Assembly: GCF_027943255.1 (NCBI RefSeq)
Contig: NC_072893.1
Coordinates: 63,210,001 to 63,274,000 of the forward strand
Direction: 5' to 3'
DNA from: Anastrepha obliqua
Lineage: Eukaryota; Arthropoda; Insecta; Diptera; Tephritidae
DNA: 64,000 bases
The notes under the pieces are model-generated. The model was not told the DNA's origin and did no database searches. It was given only the letters and a program-made list of their open reading frames with translations. Shown here piece after piece: positions 36,396 to 47,604 of this stretch. The position numbers and the translations under genes are program-made. Each line of letters begins with the position of its first letter. Position 1 is the stretch's first letter.

Positions 36396-36820
36396 TTTCC
36401 AATGATGTACTCTTTTTTGCTTTTTTGCTTTTGAAGATTTTAATGTTTCAAAATTGCGTAAAATTGGCATTTAACCTTCGATATTTTCTTAATTTTTATA
36501 ACCGTTTCAATCAGAATAAGAGTACTATCGACTACATTTTGCACCAACATTTGTATTGTCTGTATGGGTTGTATGTAGATAAGAGAAAACGTCAAAACCG
36601 TCTCTGCCGCAGCATTCGCTTTTCATGATTTCGCCAATTTCGTTGCTCCAATGTTTTCTTGAAGCGACAAGTTGGACAATTCTTGTATTATTACTGAAAA
36701 ATAACAACGGAAAAAGTGTTATGGACAATTTGAATTAAAATAGTCGAGAATAAACTTATATCTGCACAACTTGATAACGTCTTAAGATTGGGATTGACTG
36801 CCACTGCGACATACCAGAAA

Positions 36821-39800
36821 ATGGTGAGTAACAATCGTTATCAGCACCACATTTCTTTTTTGTGGACCTACGTCCAACCCAAATGTGACTCGTTGTTTAT
36901 TCCAACGATCCTTACTGCATAATACATTTTTTACCTATATTTGTTTAGTCTTCCTCGTTGTCTGTGGTAGAGGCGCTACTTCAAGAATTCCACGAACCCG
37001 CCACGCCTAATATACGCAAACGTGAAATTGAAACCGAACTAATTGTGTTTAGAGGACAACCAAGCTCTTGGCAAATAAGTCTGCAGGTGGCTGCTTCGAT
37101 TGAAACAAATCAATACCTCTGGTTCTTCGGTACCTCAACTTTGGAACATTGGATTTCACGTCGCTGGTCTCACTTGACTAGCAGCGACAGAACTCTACTG
37201 CGTGAAACATTATGGAATACCTACGCAAATTTATCTGTAACAAATGTGCCGCGACGACAACGTGATACATTCGCACAATTAATTGCACTTATAGGAAAAC
37301 GTGAGTTTCCTGACGATCATCCCAGCTACATAGGCCACTGTTTAGAATTAATTCGCTCGGAAAAATTTGTTTTGGGCATTACACTGCTACGCATCACATC
37401 AGAAGAGGTAATCAACAATCGTGACTGCGTAACAACGGAGCGTCAGAATTATTTTCATTCTTGGTAAGCCTATTTACAATCAATTGTAAATGATTTTCGC
37501 GCATGTAATGTTTAAATAGCCTTAAATTAGTGATTGGTGAACAAAAAGCAATATCGTTTGTGTGACAATTTGCCGCAAAGTGTGACGCAAATTTTCTTGG
37601 TCCGATACAATTTGTATCGCCTTCTGAATCAAAATTGGTACATAAATCCATCTGCTTATTAAACATAAAACCGATGCCTATGTATTTACTAAATGTTGCA
37701 ATAATTCGCTTTAACAAATCAAATCCCAGATATACCCTACCAACACTTTGTATTTGTTGTATATTGTTAATGTGTTTTTTGTTTGATGTTTAGCATATCC
37801 ATGTGTATACCCGAAATTCTGGATTTACTCACTAAGTATTTACTAATCACGGTTTGCCATATCAACGATAAAGACATCCATTCCCTACCCAACACTCTAG
37901 TGGATTATGCCCTATCTACGTCGCTGCCAAATGACAATCAATTTAGGTAATGTATGTTTCAATAACTGTTTTCTAATATGTGTGATTTCCTAGTTGCATA
38001 TGAATGTATGTTAATGCGTTTTTATTATTTGTGCAGTTCCGCAGTATTGGAGCTACTTACATGTGTGCAACACCTCGTCTCATGGACTCGCACTGAATTG
38101 ATCTCAGAATATTTTCTTATGAGCATTTTAGACTTAGCGCAATGGCGTGCCTCACAACCTCACATCTCCTTGGCTGCACTATCTGTGCTAAACGAGCTGA
38201 TGTATCTCCAGAAGCCACTGCCCCACACATTAACTATGATGACGGGTGTAAATGGCCTTTTGGAACAACATAATACGACTAAGCAACAAAGCGAGATGTA
38301 TGCAGATAAATTTAGGGAACTACTGCGCCTCTATGCAGACCGATATTGGTCGAAGATGGTGCAGCATAATGATTTATTAGAATCATTTCTTAAATCGCTT
38401 TATTGTTGCACAATATCAAGTAAGCAATACTAAACATGCTTACTCACAGTTTATTTCTTTCAATTTAAATAATCAAAATCACACGTGTTCATTAGAGAAT
38501 GGTGCCCTAGATTTTACGGAAAAACTTGAAATATGGACTCCAATTATGAAAGGTCTTGTGATGAGCTCAAAACAAAATCGCTACAATGATGTACTGTATC
38601 AACTAGTCGTGGAGATAATGCGCCGCATATTGTTTGAGTTCAATAAATCTGAGTTGGAGCTACTAGACAATGAGTTAATGGAAGAAAACGTACGTAAAAA
38701 ACAATGAGTGAGACACATTTGCATAGCTTAAGTGATCCAATGGTATTGCGTTTTACATTGAATAGCATCTAATTTTTTAATATTCAGTTTATTTACAAAA
38801 CAAACAAATAATTTGTGTATTTTGCTCACATTATCTCTTTATTAATAGACACAAACTGAGTGGCAACAATTTTTGTCGCAGTGTATTGAATGCGTAGCTC
38901 TTGTAGCGGAAACTCGGCCCAATGCTGTTTTCGCACAAGTTTCCGCACATTGGACGCGCCCTCACGTTTATCTCCTGTCTTTGGAAAATGATCTCGATAA
39001 CGGAAAACTATATGAGTTAGGTAGAAAATTGAAAAGTCAAAGCTTTAACGAGCATCTGCGTGATTTGTCAACGGTCTGTCAGGCTGTGGTACGTTTATCA
39101 CCACTATTGGATGCCAATTCACCGGAAGTGGGTGCACAAGTAACCAGTCAGTTGAAGCTGCTTACGGAAAACCTCTTGACATTGCTCAAATTCTTTACTA
39201 GTAACAAAATATCAACTTTGAATCTAGATAAATCAACGTTCCAGACTGATTTTGATTACTTGTAAGTTGTAATCAAACGAATATGTTCAATGTTAATAGG
39301 GTAAAGGTTTAAAACACTGCTACTCTTTTTACAGATATGCTCAAATACTGATGGCGATGCGTAGTATTTTACCAATATCGATCAACCTGAAGCATGATGG
39401 AGTCATTCAATGCCTCTTTGACGCGCTCGGTGTTATTTTATTGCCGGACCATGTTGCGGTGGCACCGGTGGTTGCAATATCAGGAAGTAAGGCTCTTTTA
39501 AAACATTTCAAAATTCTTCAAATTGCGTTCAAAATGTTATTGTCACAATTAAAAAAATTTCCGACTTCTTCAATATTATAAACAATGCAAATGCACAAAA
39601 TAAATTTGTTTATTAAAATTGGAAATACACTCACTGCAGAGTAATGATGCCCACACTCACCAACGTAAACGTACGCCCGTACGCCCGTATCAGCTGACAC
39701 GATGGAACAACCATCTACGATACTACGGAACGGAAGAGTGGTGAGAATTCATTTACATGGGCCTCTCATTAGTTTCATCGTGTCAGCTGATACGGACGTA

Positions 39801-42397
39801 CGTTTACGTTGGTGAATGTGAGCACCATAACAATTACTACTATTACGGAAAATTAAACTTGTCGATGTTATAATTTAAATTCAGTTTTATTTATGTCAAA
39901 CACGCTAATTAAATATTTTAATACTTTTAGGTCAATTGCTGCTTTGTATTTCGACTGTGATAAGACCAAAACGTTTATTGGAGACACTATGCGTTATCCG
40001 ATTGATGCAGGCTGGTCCCAAATTGACACATCTACCGCGTCAGGCTATCGCCAATATCTATATTAGCCTTATTGGCTACTTAGCTCTACCGAAAACTGTA
40101 GAAGAGCAGCAACAGGATTACACATGGCGTTGTAATCATGTACGTTTATATGCATCACATCAATTTCCATATATTCAGATCAATTAAATTGTTGCTTATT
40201 ATCTTTTTTCGCAGCTCTATGAATACGTGAAATGTCTAGCACAAAATTTCCTTGAACTTGACTCGCAAACAACCGTATCGAAAATTTCATCAATCATGCC
40301 CAATATTTTGAGTATATTCAGTGAGGTCATAGAATACTTTAAGGACTCTTGCAACACCACAAAAGACATATTAGCAAATGCATTTAAGGTAAATAGATAA
40401 ATTAATTAGTTTGTATTACATTAATTCGGACGCCGTTAGCTGAATGGGTTGGTTCGTGACTACCCTTCTCCTAGAATGCAGTGCTATAGCGCGAAGATGG
40501 TTGAGACATCTTGGGCAACTGCAGCCAGAAGAAAGGCTCATACACTCAATCCAACCCAGCTCCATCCCCAGTATAACAAGAGAACTGGGTCTGGATGAGG
40601 TACTGTGATGAGTAGAGGGCACAAAAGATCATGGGGTCGAAGTGCAAGCCTCATAAAGAATCTAATCTAATTTAACTGAAGTGCGTAGGTTCGAATATCT
40701 CTGCATGAAACACGAAAATGATATAAAGTTTTTTTATTAGTGATCACCCTTCGGCAGGCAAAGCAAATCTCCGAGTGTATTTCTGCCATGAAAAAGCTCC
40801 TCATAAAAATATCTGCCTTTCAGAGTCGGCTCAAAACTGTAGAGTCCTCCATTTGTGGAACAACATAAAGGCGCACGCCAAAAGTAGGAGGAGGAGGAGC
40901 TCGGCCAAACACCCCAAAAGGGTGTAAGCGCCAATTATTTATTAATTTTTTATCTCTCCAAAAATAATTCTTTAGCAATAATTAAAAAAAAATCGATTTC
41001 AAATTTTAATAAATGCTGTAGGGAGTGATTAAATTAAATTAACATATTTAGGGTGTAGATTGAGCTTGGAACATTTAACATTTGAGCTTTTAATGAAAAT
41101 AATTTAATACTACCGAGTCAATCAGATCCAAGCAGTTAAAATTTGCTATTGTTACCGTAAAGAACTTCTATTTTAAAAATGTCTTAGAACTCTTCATTAG
41201 ATTGAAATATATTCGGTCTCTAACGAGGCACATATCTGCTATACCGTTTGACAAAAATTTAACGTTCATAATGTTTTAATTTCTCTTCCACATTAGCCCA
41301 TCATCACGAAAGCATTAATGCTTTTCAACAGTTTCGGCATAAGCAATAACTCTATTCCCATTTCCGCAGCCGAGTTTAGTTTAAGTATATTACGTAGCCT
41401 GTTAAACCAATTTGGTGCGCCATTCATCAAAGACATGATCACGCTCTACATAACTGTCAGCAGCAGGTAAGTGATTTGCTTAACATCTATGAAATCTATA
41501 AAATCTAATTTTGGCCTTTTTTTTATTTTTATAGAGAACAATTGAGTCTTAATCAGTTGGCGGTATTGGAGAAAATATTGCAGATGTTCCAGATAATCGT
41601 ACAACAGCCGGGCAATACTTGGACCACTATGCTGCCTTCCATATTGAGTTTCACCATTGAGCACGTGCTGCCATTGATACAGCAACATGACTCTAGCTTG
41701 GTTGACGGCACTGATTTGAGCGGCATGGTTTATGCGCTTTTTGATAAGTAATTTCCATGTTCCTCTTCATTTTATTCTAGTACTTAATGTGGTGACTTTT
41801 TCATTGCACAGTGTTTTGCTACACAAATGGCAGTATTTCTACAAACCCCATGTACAGTATAATGGTTCGCTATTGCATAGCAGTAGTGATAATCTACATC
41901 CAGAACATTTTATGGCTATTTTAAATGCTTACGGACAAGTGCTGGTATCCGGCAATGATCCAAATCTGGTGCGAAAGGTCTTGCTATCGATGCAGGCCGT
42001 AAACGAGCGGTGGCGTTTGTTTCAGCGTGCCCTCTTCCAAGACAGTCTACTTGCTTCGTTTCAGCGCGCGCTTATCAGTATACTACTGTCCGGTGAGGGT
42101 TCGCTGCATTTTGATCTATTGGCGAACGTACTTTACGCCATGGGTCAAGTAGATAATCTAAAGTTGCGTGAAAGCTTTGTGACGGCTGGATTTCCAGTTA
42201 ATCCGAAATATTTGGATGTGATCTGCTTATCAACTGTGAGTGATAGTCAACTGATTACTAGCTAAAAAAAAGTCGGCATTGTTTCTTTACATATGTTTTG
42301 TTTTTGTATTTATTTTCAACAGGACATTCCAACATTTTCACAAAAGTTATCCCAACTGATACAGGATGCGCATAGTGTACATCTAACGCAAACGTAA
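36821..42397 (+). CDS. Exp6: Exportin-6
   Basis: Thirteen exons: 36,821-36,823, 36,949-37,463, 37,794-37,946, 38,037-38,419, 38,496-38,689, 38,849-39,261, 39,335-39,486, 39,931-40,139, 40,215-40,388, 41,297-41,466, 41,535-41,747, 41,812-42,235 and 42,323-42,397. They total 1,025 residues with all junctions in frame. Exon 1 is the ATG alone. The N-terminus (RKREIETELIVFRGQPSSWQ) and the C-terminal block EKILQMFQIIVQQPGNTW with DIPTFSQKLSQLI match exportin-6, a helical-repeat karyopherin of the importin-beta family. Exportin-6 carries actin-profilin complexes out of the nucleus with RanGTP. Length fits the family. Two introns carry mobile elements (39,644-39,828 and 40,428-40,936). No coding damage. 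Confidence 0.9.
39644..39828. mobile_element. 185-bp palindromic MITE in an Exp6 intron
   Basis: The left arm holds CACTCACCAACGTAAACGTA and CGTATCAGCTGACACGATG. The right arm holds the inverse, CATCGTGTCAGCTGATACGG and CGTACGTTTACGTTGGTGAA. The arms are about 50 bp with an extra CGCCCGTA-like duplication in the left one, and the loop is about 75 bp. It lies in the intron 39,487-39,930 and has no coding content. The target site was not resolved. Confidence 0.75.
40428..40936 (+). repeat. tRNA-derived SINE, copy E, interrupted by an insertion
   Basis: The head GGACGCCGTTAGCTGAATGG (A box) is separated from the B box GTAGGTTCGAATATC by foreign DNA at about 40,467-40,677. The rest follows the family to GGGTGTAAGCGCCAATT and an ATTT-rich tail. 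The insert ends with AATCTAATCTAATTT, a short-repeat tail like that of a non-LTR element. The whole lies in the Exp6 intron 40,389-41,296. Confidence 0.75.
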
Positions 42398-43254
42398 AAA
42401 ATGAAAAAGTAAAACAAAAAAAAAACAAATTTCGCGAGACATTTTGAAACGCCACTCAACAGCATGTGTAGAATTAAGTATATAAGTATATGTAATAAAT
42501 TTATATGTACGCATTTTATGTAAGACAAGAAATTCACAGTTTATAAATGACTGCTTTATAATTATTTGTATGTAACGAATATATGTATAGAAACAAAATC
42601 AACTACATGCGTTAGTGTAGATTGTTACGACTACAATTAACTATTTTCATCTATCATAATTTGCACAGCTGACATTAAGGTACATCGTACGTTGATTATT
42701 TTATTTTGTTGTCTTCACATATAAGTATATTAATTAAATATTTTATATTTATCAATTATTAAAATTTTTGTTTACACTTTTTATCCATTACACTTTATTA
42801 CAGTTTACAACAACTTATCATGTCATATATATATAATTATATTAAATTTTTATGCTTTTAAATTTTGTTCGATTTAATAATTTTTCCTTCCTTACATATG
42901 CTAATTTCTCCACGCAGTTAATTTCATTATGTATTTTAGTATTTTACTAAGTTAAGAGAAAACACTTGGTTATGTTAGTTTATCTAATGCAATAAAATAA
43001 AATTAAATTAAAAAAAATAATAAAATATTGTCGTTTGTAATATCTGCTTGATAAAATCATGCATGTAAGAGTAAATTTTTAAACAAAACAACTTAATAAA
43101 TTATAATTTCAGAAAAAAACATTTTATTTGAAATGCATTGCGCTTGACATATCTAACTAACAGTATTTGAGTACTAAATATAAATCTGCTGTGATGTTTG
43201 GTGGATGTGCACACCTGTGTGCAAAATAATGGGAGCGTGAAAAATTACCAAATT
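42398..43254 (+). other. Exp6 3' UTR and AT-rich flank
   Basis: An AATAAA at 42,494-42,499, about 100 bp after the stop codon, is a plausible polyadenylation signal for Exp6. The remainder is AT-rich DNA with no supported feature. Confidence 0.45.
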
Positions 43255-43888
43255 TTAACTTTTTTTTAAGAGCTTCAGAACTTAAAGTTTGTACAAAATT
43301 CACAAAATTTTAACAAATTTCAAAGAAATATAGGGTGTTTTTTAAGAGCTTGAGAGCTTAAACTTTGTACAAGTCACAAAATTTTAACAAATTTCAAAGA
43401 CAAGTAGGGTGTTTTTTTACGAGTTTGAGAGCTTAAACTTTGACAAAATTCACTAAAATTTAGCAAATTTCAAAGACACATAGGGTGTTTTTTTAAGAGC
43501 TTGAGGGCTTAAACTTTTTACAAAATTCACTTGGTTTTAACAAATTTCAAAGAAATATAGGGTGTTCTTTACGAGTTTAAGAGCTTAAGTTTTGTACAAA
43601 ATTCCCTAAAATTGTACAAATTTCAAAGAAATATAGGGTGTTTTTTAAGAGCTTGAGAACTTAAACTTTTTACAAAATTCACTAAAATTTAACAAATATC
43701 AAAGAAATATAGGGTGTTTTTAAGAGCTTAAGAACTTAAACTTTTTACAAAATTCACTCAAATTTAACCAATTTCAAAGACATGTAGGGTGTTTCTTTAA
43801 GAGCTTGAGAACTTAAACCTTGTACAAAATTCACAAAATTTTAACAAATTTCACAGAAATATAGAGGGATTCTTTAAGAGCTTGAGAA
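43255..43888 (+). repeat. Minisatellite, about 8 units of 73-77 bp
   Basis: Each unit starts AGGGTGTTTTTTAAGAGCTT, continues GAGAACTTAAACTTTTTACA and ends ATTTCAAAGAAATAT. Eight near-complete units and a partial ninth were counted. The unit start matches the start of transposon terminal repeats in this window (GGGTGTTTCTTTTAGAGGTT at 44,469) and the inverted AAAAAACACCCGATA at 44,318-44,332. Confidence 0.85.
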
Positions 43889-43899
43889 ATGATAATCCA

Positions 43900-44340
43900 A
43901 AACAGAAATATTGTTGGAATAAATTTTTTTTTATTATACCCTGGTATAGTTTTTTTGTTATAATTTCATGGCATTTATTTTTTGACTATGATATCCGGCA
44001 TAAGTCCGCTGCGGCTACGAGTTACATGGCACATTTGATCAGTCGAGTTTTCGACTACTTTTTCCAATAAATCCGAAGGTATGGCGGCTTGAATATTGCA
44101 ATAAATCGATTGTTAAACGCACTGTATGACAAGTTGCACCATCTTGTTGGAACCAAATATCGTCGATGTTAAGTTGATTTATTTTTGAAACGAAAATTTA
44201 GTCAGCATGGCTGACCGTAATGGCAGCTACTTGCTCGTTTCGAAATAAATAAGGATCGATGATACCGCCAGCGTGTTAAGACTATAGTTACCGATATAGA
44301 TAGTTCTCATGCAGTTTAAAAAACACCCGATACATCGAAA
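43900..44340 (-). pseudogene. Decayed WPPRSCD-type Tc1/mariner transposase
   Basis: On the minus strand, NIDDIWFQQDGATCHT is readable near 44,115-44,165, preceded by EQVAAITVSHAD-like sequence. The right end carries TTAAAAAACACCCGATA, the inverse of the GGGTGTTTTTTAA end. Together with the tandem array at left this looks like one old element whose left terminal region has been amplified. Confidence 0.6.
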
Positions 44341-44466
44341 ATTTCAACTTTTTAAGTTTTGAAATTCTGGGTATGCAGTTATTTAAATCATAAGTTCATT
44401 CAATTTAAGTATAATGAAACGTAAGTTTGAAGACACAACTCAAACAAGTCCACAGTATGCATAGTA

Positions 44467-45397
44467 AAGGGTGTTTCTTTTAGAGGTTAGGTTTTCAAGT
44501 TGGCACTACTTTTTTCGTAGATGGTCTTTTTGACAGCTGTCACTTGATTTATGCTCAGTTTGGGTTGCCATTTCATAATGAATGGACTTACACCTGAACA
44601 ACGTTTGCAAATCGTGCAAATTTGGGCCCAAAACGAGATGGCCACCGATCCCGATTTTCACAAGAAAATTTTGTTCAGCGATGAAGCTCACTTTTGGTTG
44701 AATGGGTATGTCAATAAGCAAAATTGTCGCATTTGGAGTGAACATAATCCACAAGCCATTGCTGAGACGCCGTTACATCCTCAAAAAGTCACTGTTTGGT
44801 GTGCTCTATGGGCAGAGGGAATCATTGGTCCATATTTCTTTAAAAATGAAGCCGGCCATAATGTTACAGTCAATGGAGAGCGCTATAGAGCCATGATTAA
44901 TGACTTTTTCGTGCCTGAATTGGACGATGTTGATGTGGACGACCTTTGGTTCCAACAAGACGGCGCTGCATGCCATACAGCCAACGCAACAATCGATTTA
45001 TTGAAGGAAGCTTTTGGTGAGCGCATTATCTCGCGCCGTGGACCTGTGGCGTGGCCTCCAAGATCGTGCGATATAACACCGCTGGACTATTTCTTGTGGG
45101 GCTATGTGAAGTCGCTTGTCTACGCAGATAAGCCCGAGACGATTGACGTCTTGGAAGAGAATATTCGGCGCGTTATTGCTGACAACCGGCCCCAATTGCT
45201 GCAAAAAGTGGTCGAAAATTGGGCCTCTCGGCTGGAATTTATTCGAGCCAGCCGCGGCGGCCACTTGCCCGAAATCATTTTTAAAACATAATGGCAAACC
45301 CTTATCTTTATAATAAAGCTAAATTCTTGGCCATAACATTAAATTATATACGTTTTATTTCATCTTGAAAACCTAACCTCTAAAAAAAAACACCCTT
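44467..45397 (+). mobile_element. 931-bp internally deleted Tc1/mariner-superfamily element
   Basis: Near-perfect terminal repeats begin AAGGGTGTTTCTTTTAGAGG and end with the inverse, ACCTCTAAAAAAAAACACCC then TT. TA borders both ends (44,465-44,466 and 45,398-45,399). About 35 bp of the ends pair with only a small T-run difference. The young look of the ends and the intact frame inside suggest a recent insertion relative to the other copies. Confidence 0.9.
44578..45291 (+). CDS. Transposase lacking most of the DNA-binding domain
   Basis: From the likely start MNGLTPEQRLQIVQIW the frame passes straight to DPDFHKKILFSDEAHFWLNG. About 15 residues of N-terminus are thus joined in frame to the catalytic domain. 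Acidic residues: FSDEAHF, WFQQDGAACHTA and WPPRSCDITPLDYFLWG, with 36 residues between the second and third. The frame ends at RASRGGHLPEIIFKT without a stop. Catalytic residues are intact but the paired DNA-binding region is missing, so the protein (238 residues from this start) probably cannot bind its own ends. Same family as 10,438-11,311. Confidence 0.8.
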   Translation: MNGLTPEQRLQIVQIWAQNEMATDPDFHKKILFSDEAHFWLNGYVNKQNCRIWSEHNPQAIAETPLHPQKVTVWCALWAEGIIGPYFFKNEAGHNVTVNGERYRAMINDFFVPELDDVDVDDLWFQQDGAACHTANATIDLLKEAFGERIISRRGPVAWPPRSCDITPLDYFLWGYVKSLVYADKPETIDVLEENIRRVIADNRPQLLQKVVENWASRLEFIRASRGGHLPEIIFKT

Positions 45398-45399
45398 TA

Positions 45400-45594
45400 T
45401 TTTCCCAATTTAAAGATGTATAAGTATACTTATGTATGTACGTAGTACGTACCTTCAATAATTTTTGGCGAATGCTGCTTGAGTGACGATTTGAACTTGG
45501 TCGGATATAAATCCGAATAGTTTGATGTCATATACTTGATTTTCGATTGAATCTATATGCTTCTTTTTTTCGCCACTTCTTTGCTCGCTATCTC
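45400..45594. other. No feature seen
   Basis: Short AT-rich spacer between the transposon and a dispersed repeat. Confidence 0.3.
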
Positions 45595-45668
45595 CCTTCT
45601 CGGGTGGCTTGACGAAAAATTTGCATGTGAAAGCAACAACAAAGTTATCCAGCAAGATTTGCCGTTAG
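45595..45668 (-). repeat. Dispersed repeat, paired with 13,947-14,010
   Basis: On the minus strand it reads ACGGCAAATCTTGCTGGATA, ACTTTGTTGTTGCTTTCACA and TGCAAATTTTTCGTCAAGC, matching the plus-strand sequence before the long-TIR transposon. No coding role is evident. Confidence 0.55.
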
Positions 45669-46000
45669 TGAGTATGGGTTATGCCTCATAAAACTGGTAA
45701 TAATTCACTATTTTACAAACAAATGTGATTTTAGGCAGCTCTATTCCAGCGCTGCCAAGATATGTTAATTTATTCCAGTTGCTTTATCTATTTGCCACTT
45801 GCTAAGGCTTGGAGAAAAGAAGAAGCCTGTTAATCGTTTAAATTTTTGCCACTGTTGCGACCTATTAAAATCGTTGTTACAACAGAAAATATATATATAT
45901 ATATTTCTCACTTTTACTAAATAAATAAAAGATTAAATATGTAAATTAGTTAAATTAAAATGAAAATTATGCAAGTATGAGAAAGTCCTATTAAATGATT

Positions 46001-46736
46001 TTTAGGGGGCAACTTTCTTGCGCAAACTGCCTTATGGGGTTAGAGTAATCGGAATTTTCAAAAACTTTTTTTTGCATTTTCTTAGAGTATAATATCTTTA
46101 AAATACTGAGTGAAAATTTGAAGTGAGTCCGACAAATATTTTTCGAGTTATTCAACAATTAACAAAGGGGGGCCTCCGGAGCGTTCGAGAGCAAGTAGCT
46201 AGCAGCAAAACTTTAAATGCGTATTTCTCAAAACTATTTTTGTTTTTGAACTGGCGATCACTGTAACTTAAAAACTGTAAAAAAAACTTAAAAAATCCAT
46301 CTTTTGAAAGACATAAAAAACTCGTGCCTGATCGAAGAATTTTTTTTTCAAAAATTTCAATTTTTTTTTAACAATTAATTGTCGGACTTTTTCTCGAAAA
46401 TTTTACAAATATTTCCTGAGGCCGCCATATTGTTAATTTTGAAAAAAAGCTTCGATCAGGCACAAGATTATCTATAAATAAAACTAATTTCTCTTGTCCG
46501 TTTGATTTAAGATGAATCTCCAAGGACTTGATTTGATCACCGCAAGAGACTTCTGGAGAAACGGCCTCCACACAAACTTTTACAATTATTAATTTTTATA
46601 TGCAATTTTGCTAAAGTCAAATCGAAACATGATGCATTACTGCTATGTTTTTTTTTTGTAAAATAAAGCAGTTGACTAGCAAAAAAAATAGTTGAAAATT
46701 GTTCTTTCGGACCTCTGACTACCCCTAAGCCCTTAA
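46001..46736. mobile_element. Foldback MITE, diverged copy 3
   Basis: The interior (TAAATGCGTATTTCTCAAAA then CTATTTTTG) aligns with copy 1 (TAAACGCGTTTTTCTCGAAA). The right edge is TTAA (46,733-46,736), the left a degraded TTTA (46,001-46,004). The inner hairpin is CTCGTGCCTGATCGAAG (46,321-46,337) against CTTCGATCAGGCACAAG (46,450-46,466), with one mismatch. The length equals that of the other copies if these edges are right. Terminal repeats are partly eroded. Confidence 0.65.
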
Positions 46737-46782
46737 ATTAAAATGAAAATTAAACTAAGTATGAGAAAGTCTTATTAATTAT

Positions 46783-47599
46783 CTTTCTCTTCGCAAATCG
46801 TCTTAAGTTACTCCTACTTGGCTGGCGTTATCCAAGCACCAACAGTAATGTTGATTACTTTGATTTGAATGGGCAATCCAGAGGGTAATTAAATAATTAG
46901 CAATTAATTACCATTATTTGTACCTTTCCATGTGTAGTTATCGTTTACAATTCGAAGTAATCAATCAATAATCATGAATATTTACTTTTAAAAATAAAAA
47001 TATAAAGGAAGAAATAATAAAAATACTTATTTATTTGTTATCAAATTTTCGAGAATGTATAATTTTTCGCCTTTTTTTAATTTAGTCTTAGAGAATTATC
47101 CTTTGCGCCCATTTGATATTCTGTGTAACGAATTTGGCATAAGCAAATAAATTACAATAGAGCCCAAGAGTTTGATTTTTTACTTAAATTAATAAAATAA
47201 TAATTAATATTAAAAATAATTAATATTAAAAATAATGAAATTATTGAGTGTGTTCGAACTGTAGAAGTTGCGGAAGTGGTTTCTGCAACAATGCCAACGC
47301 CACGGGTTCTTTCAAAAGAATGTTTACAATCTGATGTTCATCGCTCGCTAGTCAAGCCCAATATAAATTGTTTGCCTGCGGAATTGAAATGGAAGCCTTT
47401 CCCTTTATTTCATAAATACTACCTTGAAGTTTAATATTGTGTATTTTCTGCTTTTATGCCTAAAATTAAGTTCAAATGAAATGAAAATTTTCAAACAACG
47501 AGTTCGGCACTAACTAACCTCTGCAATATTGCGGCAGCTAATCAGCTGTGTATCAGGAACAGGCAATTAAAAAAGTAAATGGTTCGGTATACTGCATAC
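46783..47599. other. No supported gene
   Basis: AT-rich DNA; no exon or element boundary could be supported. Confidence 0.3.
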
Positions 47600-47604
47600 A
47601 TAGA

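Larger units (their letters stand above)
34627..36820. other. Divergent intergenic region Usp30-Exp6
   Basis: This 2.2-kb stretch contains the two promoters, a SINE (35,618-35,862) and a short tandem duplication (36,252-36,395). No core promoter motif could be assigned with confidence. Confidence 0.4.

Noticed and set aside
43255..43888. CRISPR-like regular repeat array
   Set aside because: The units are contiguous 73-77 bp tandem repeats without unique spacers, in a eukaryotic genome.
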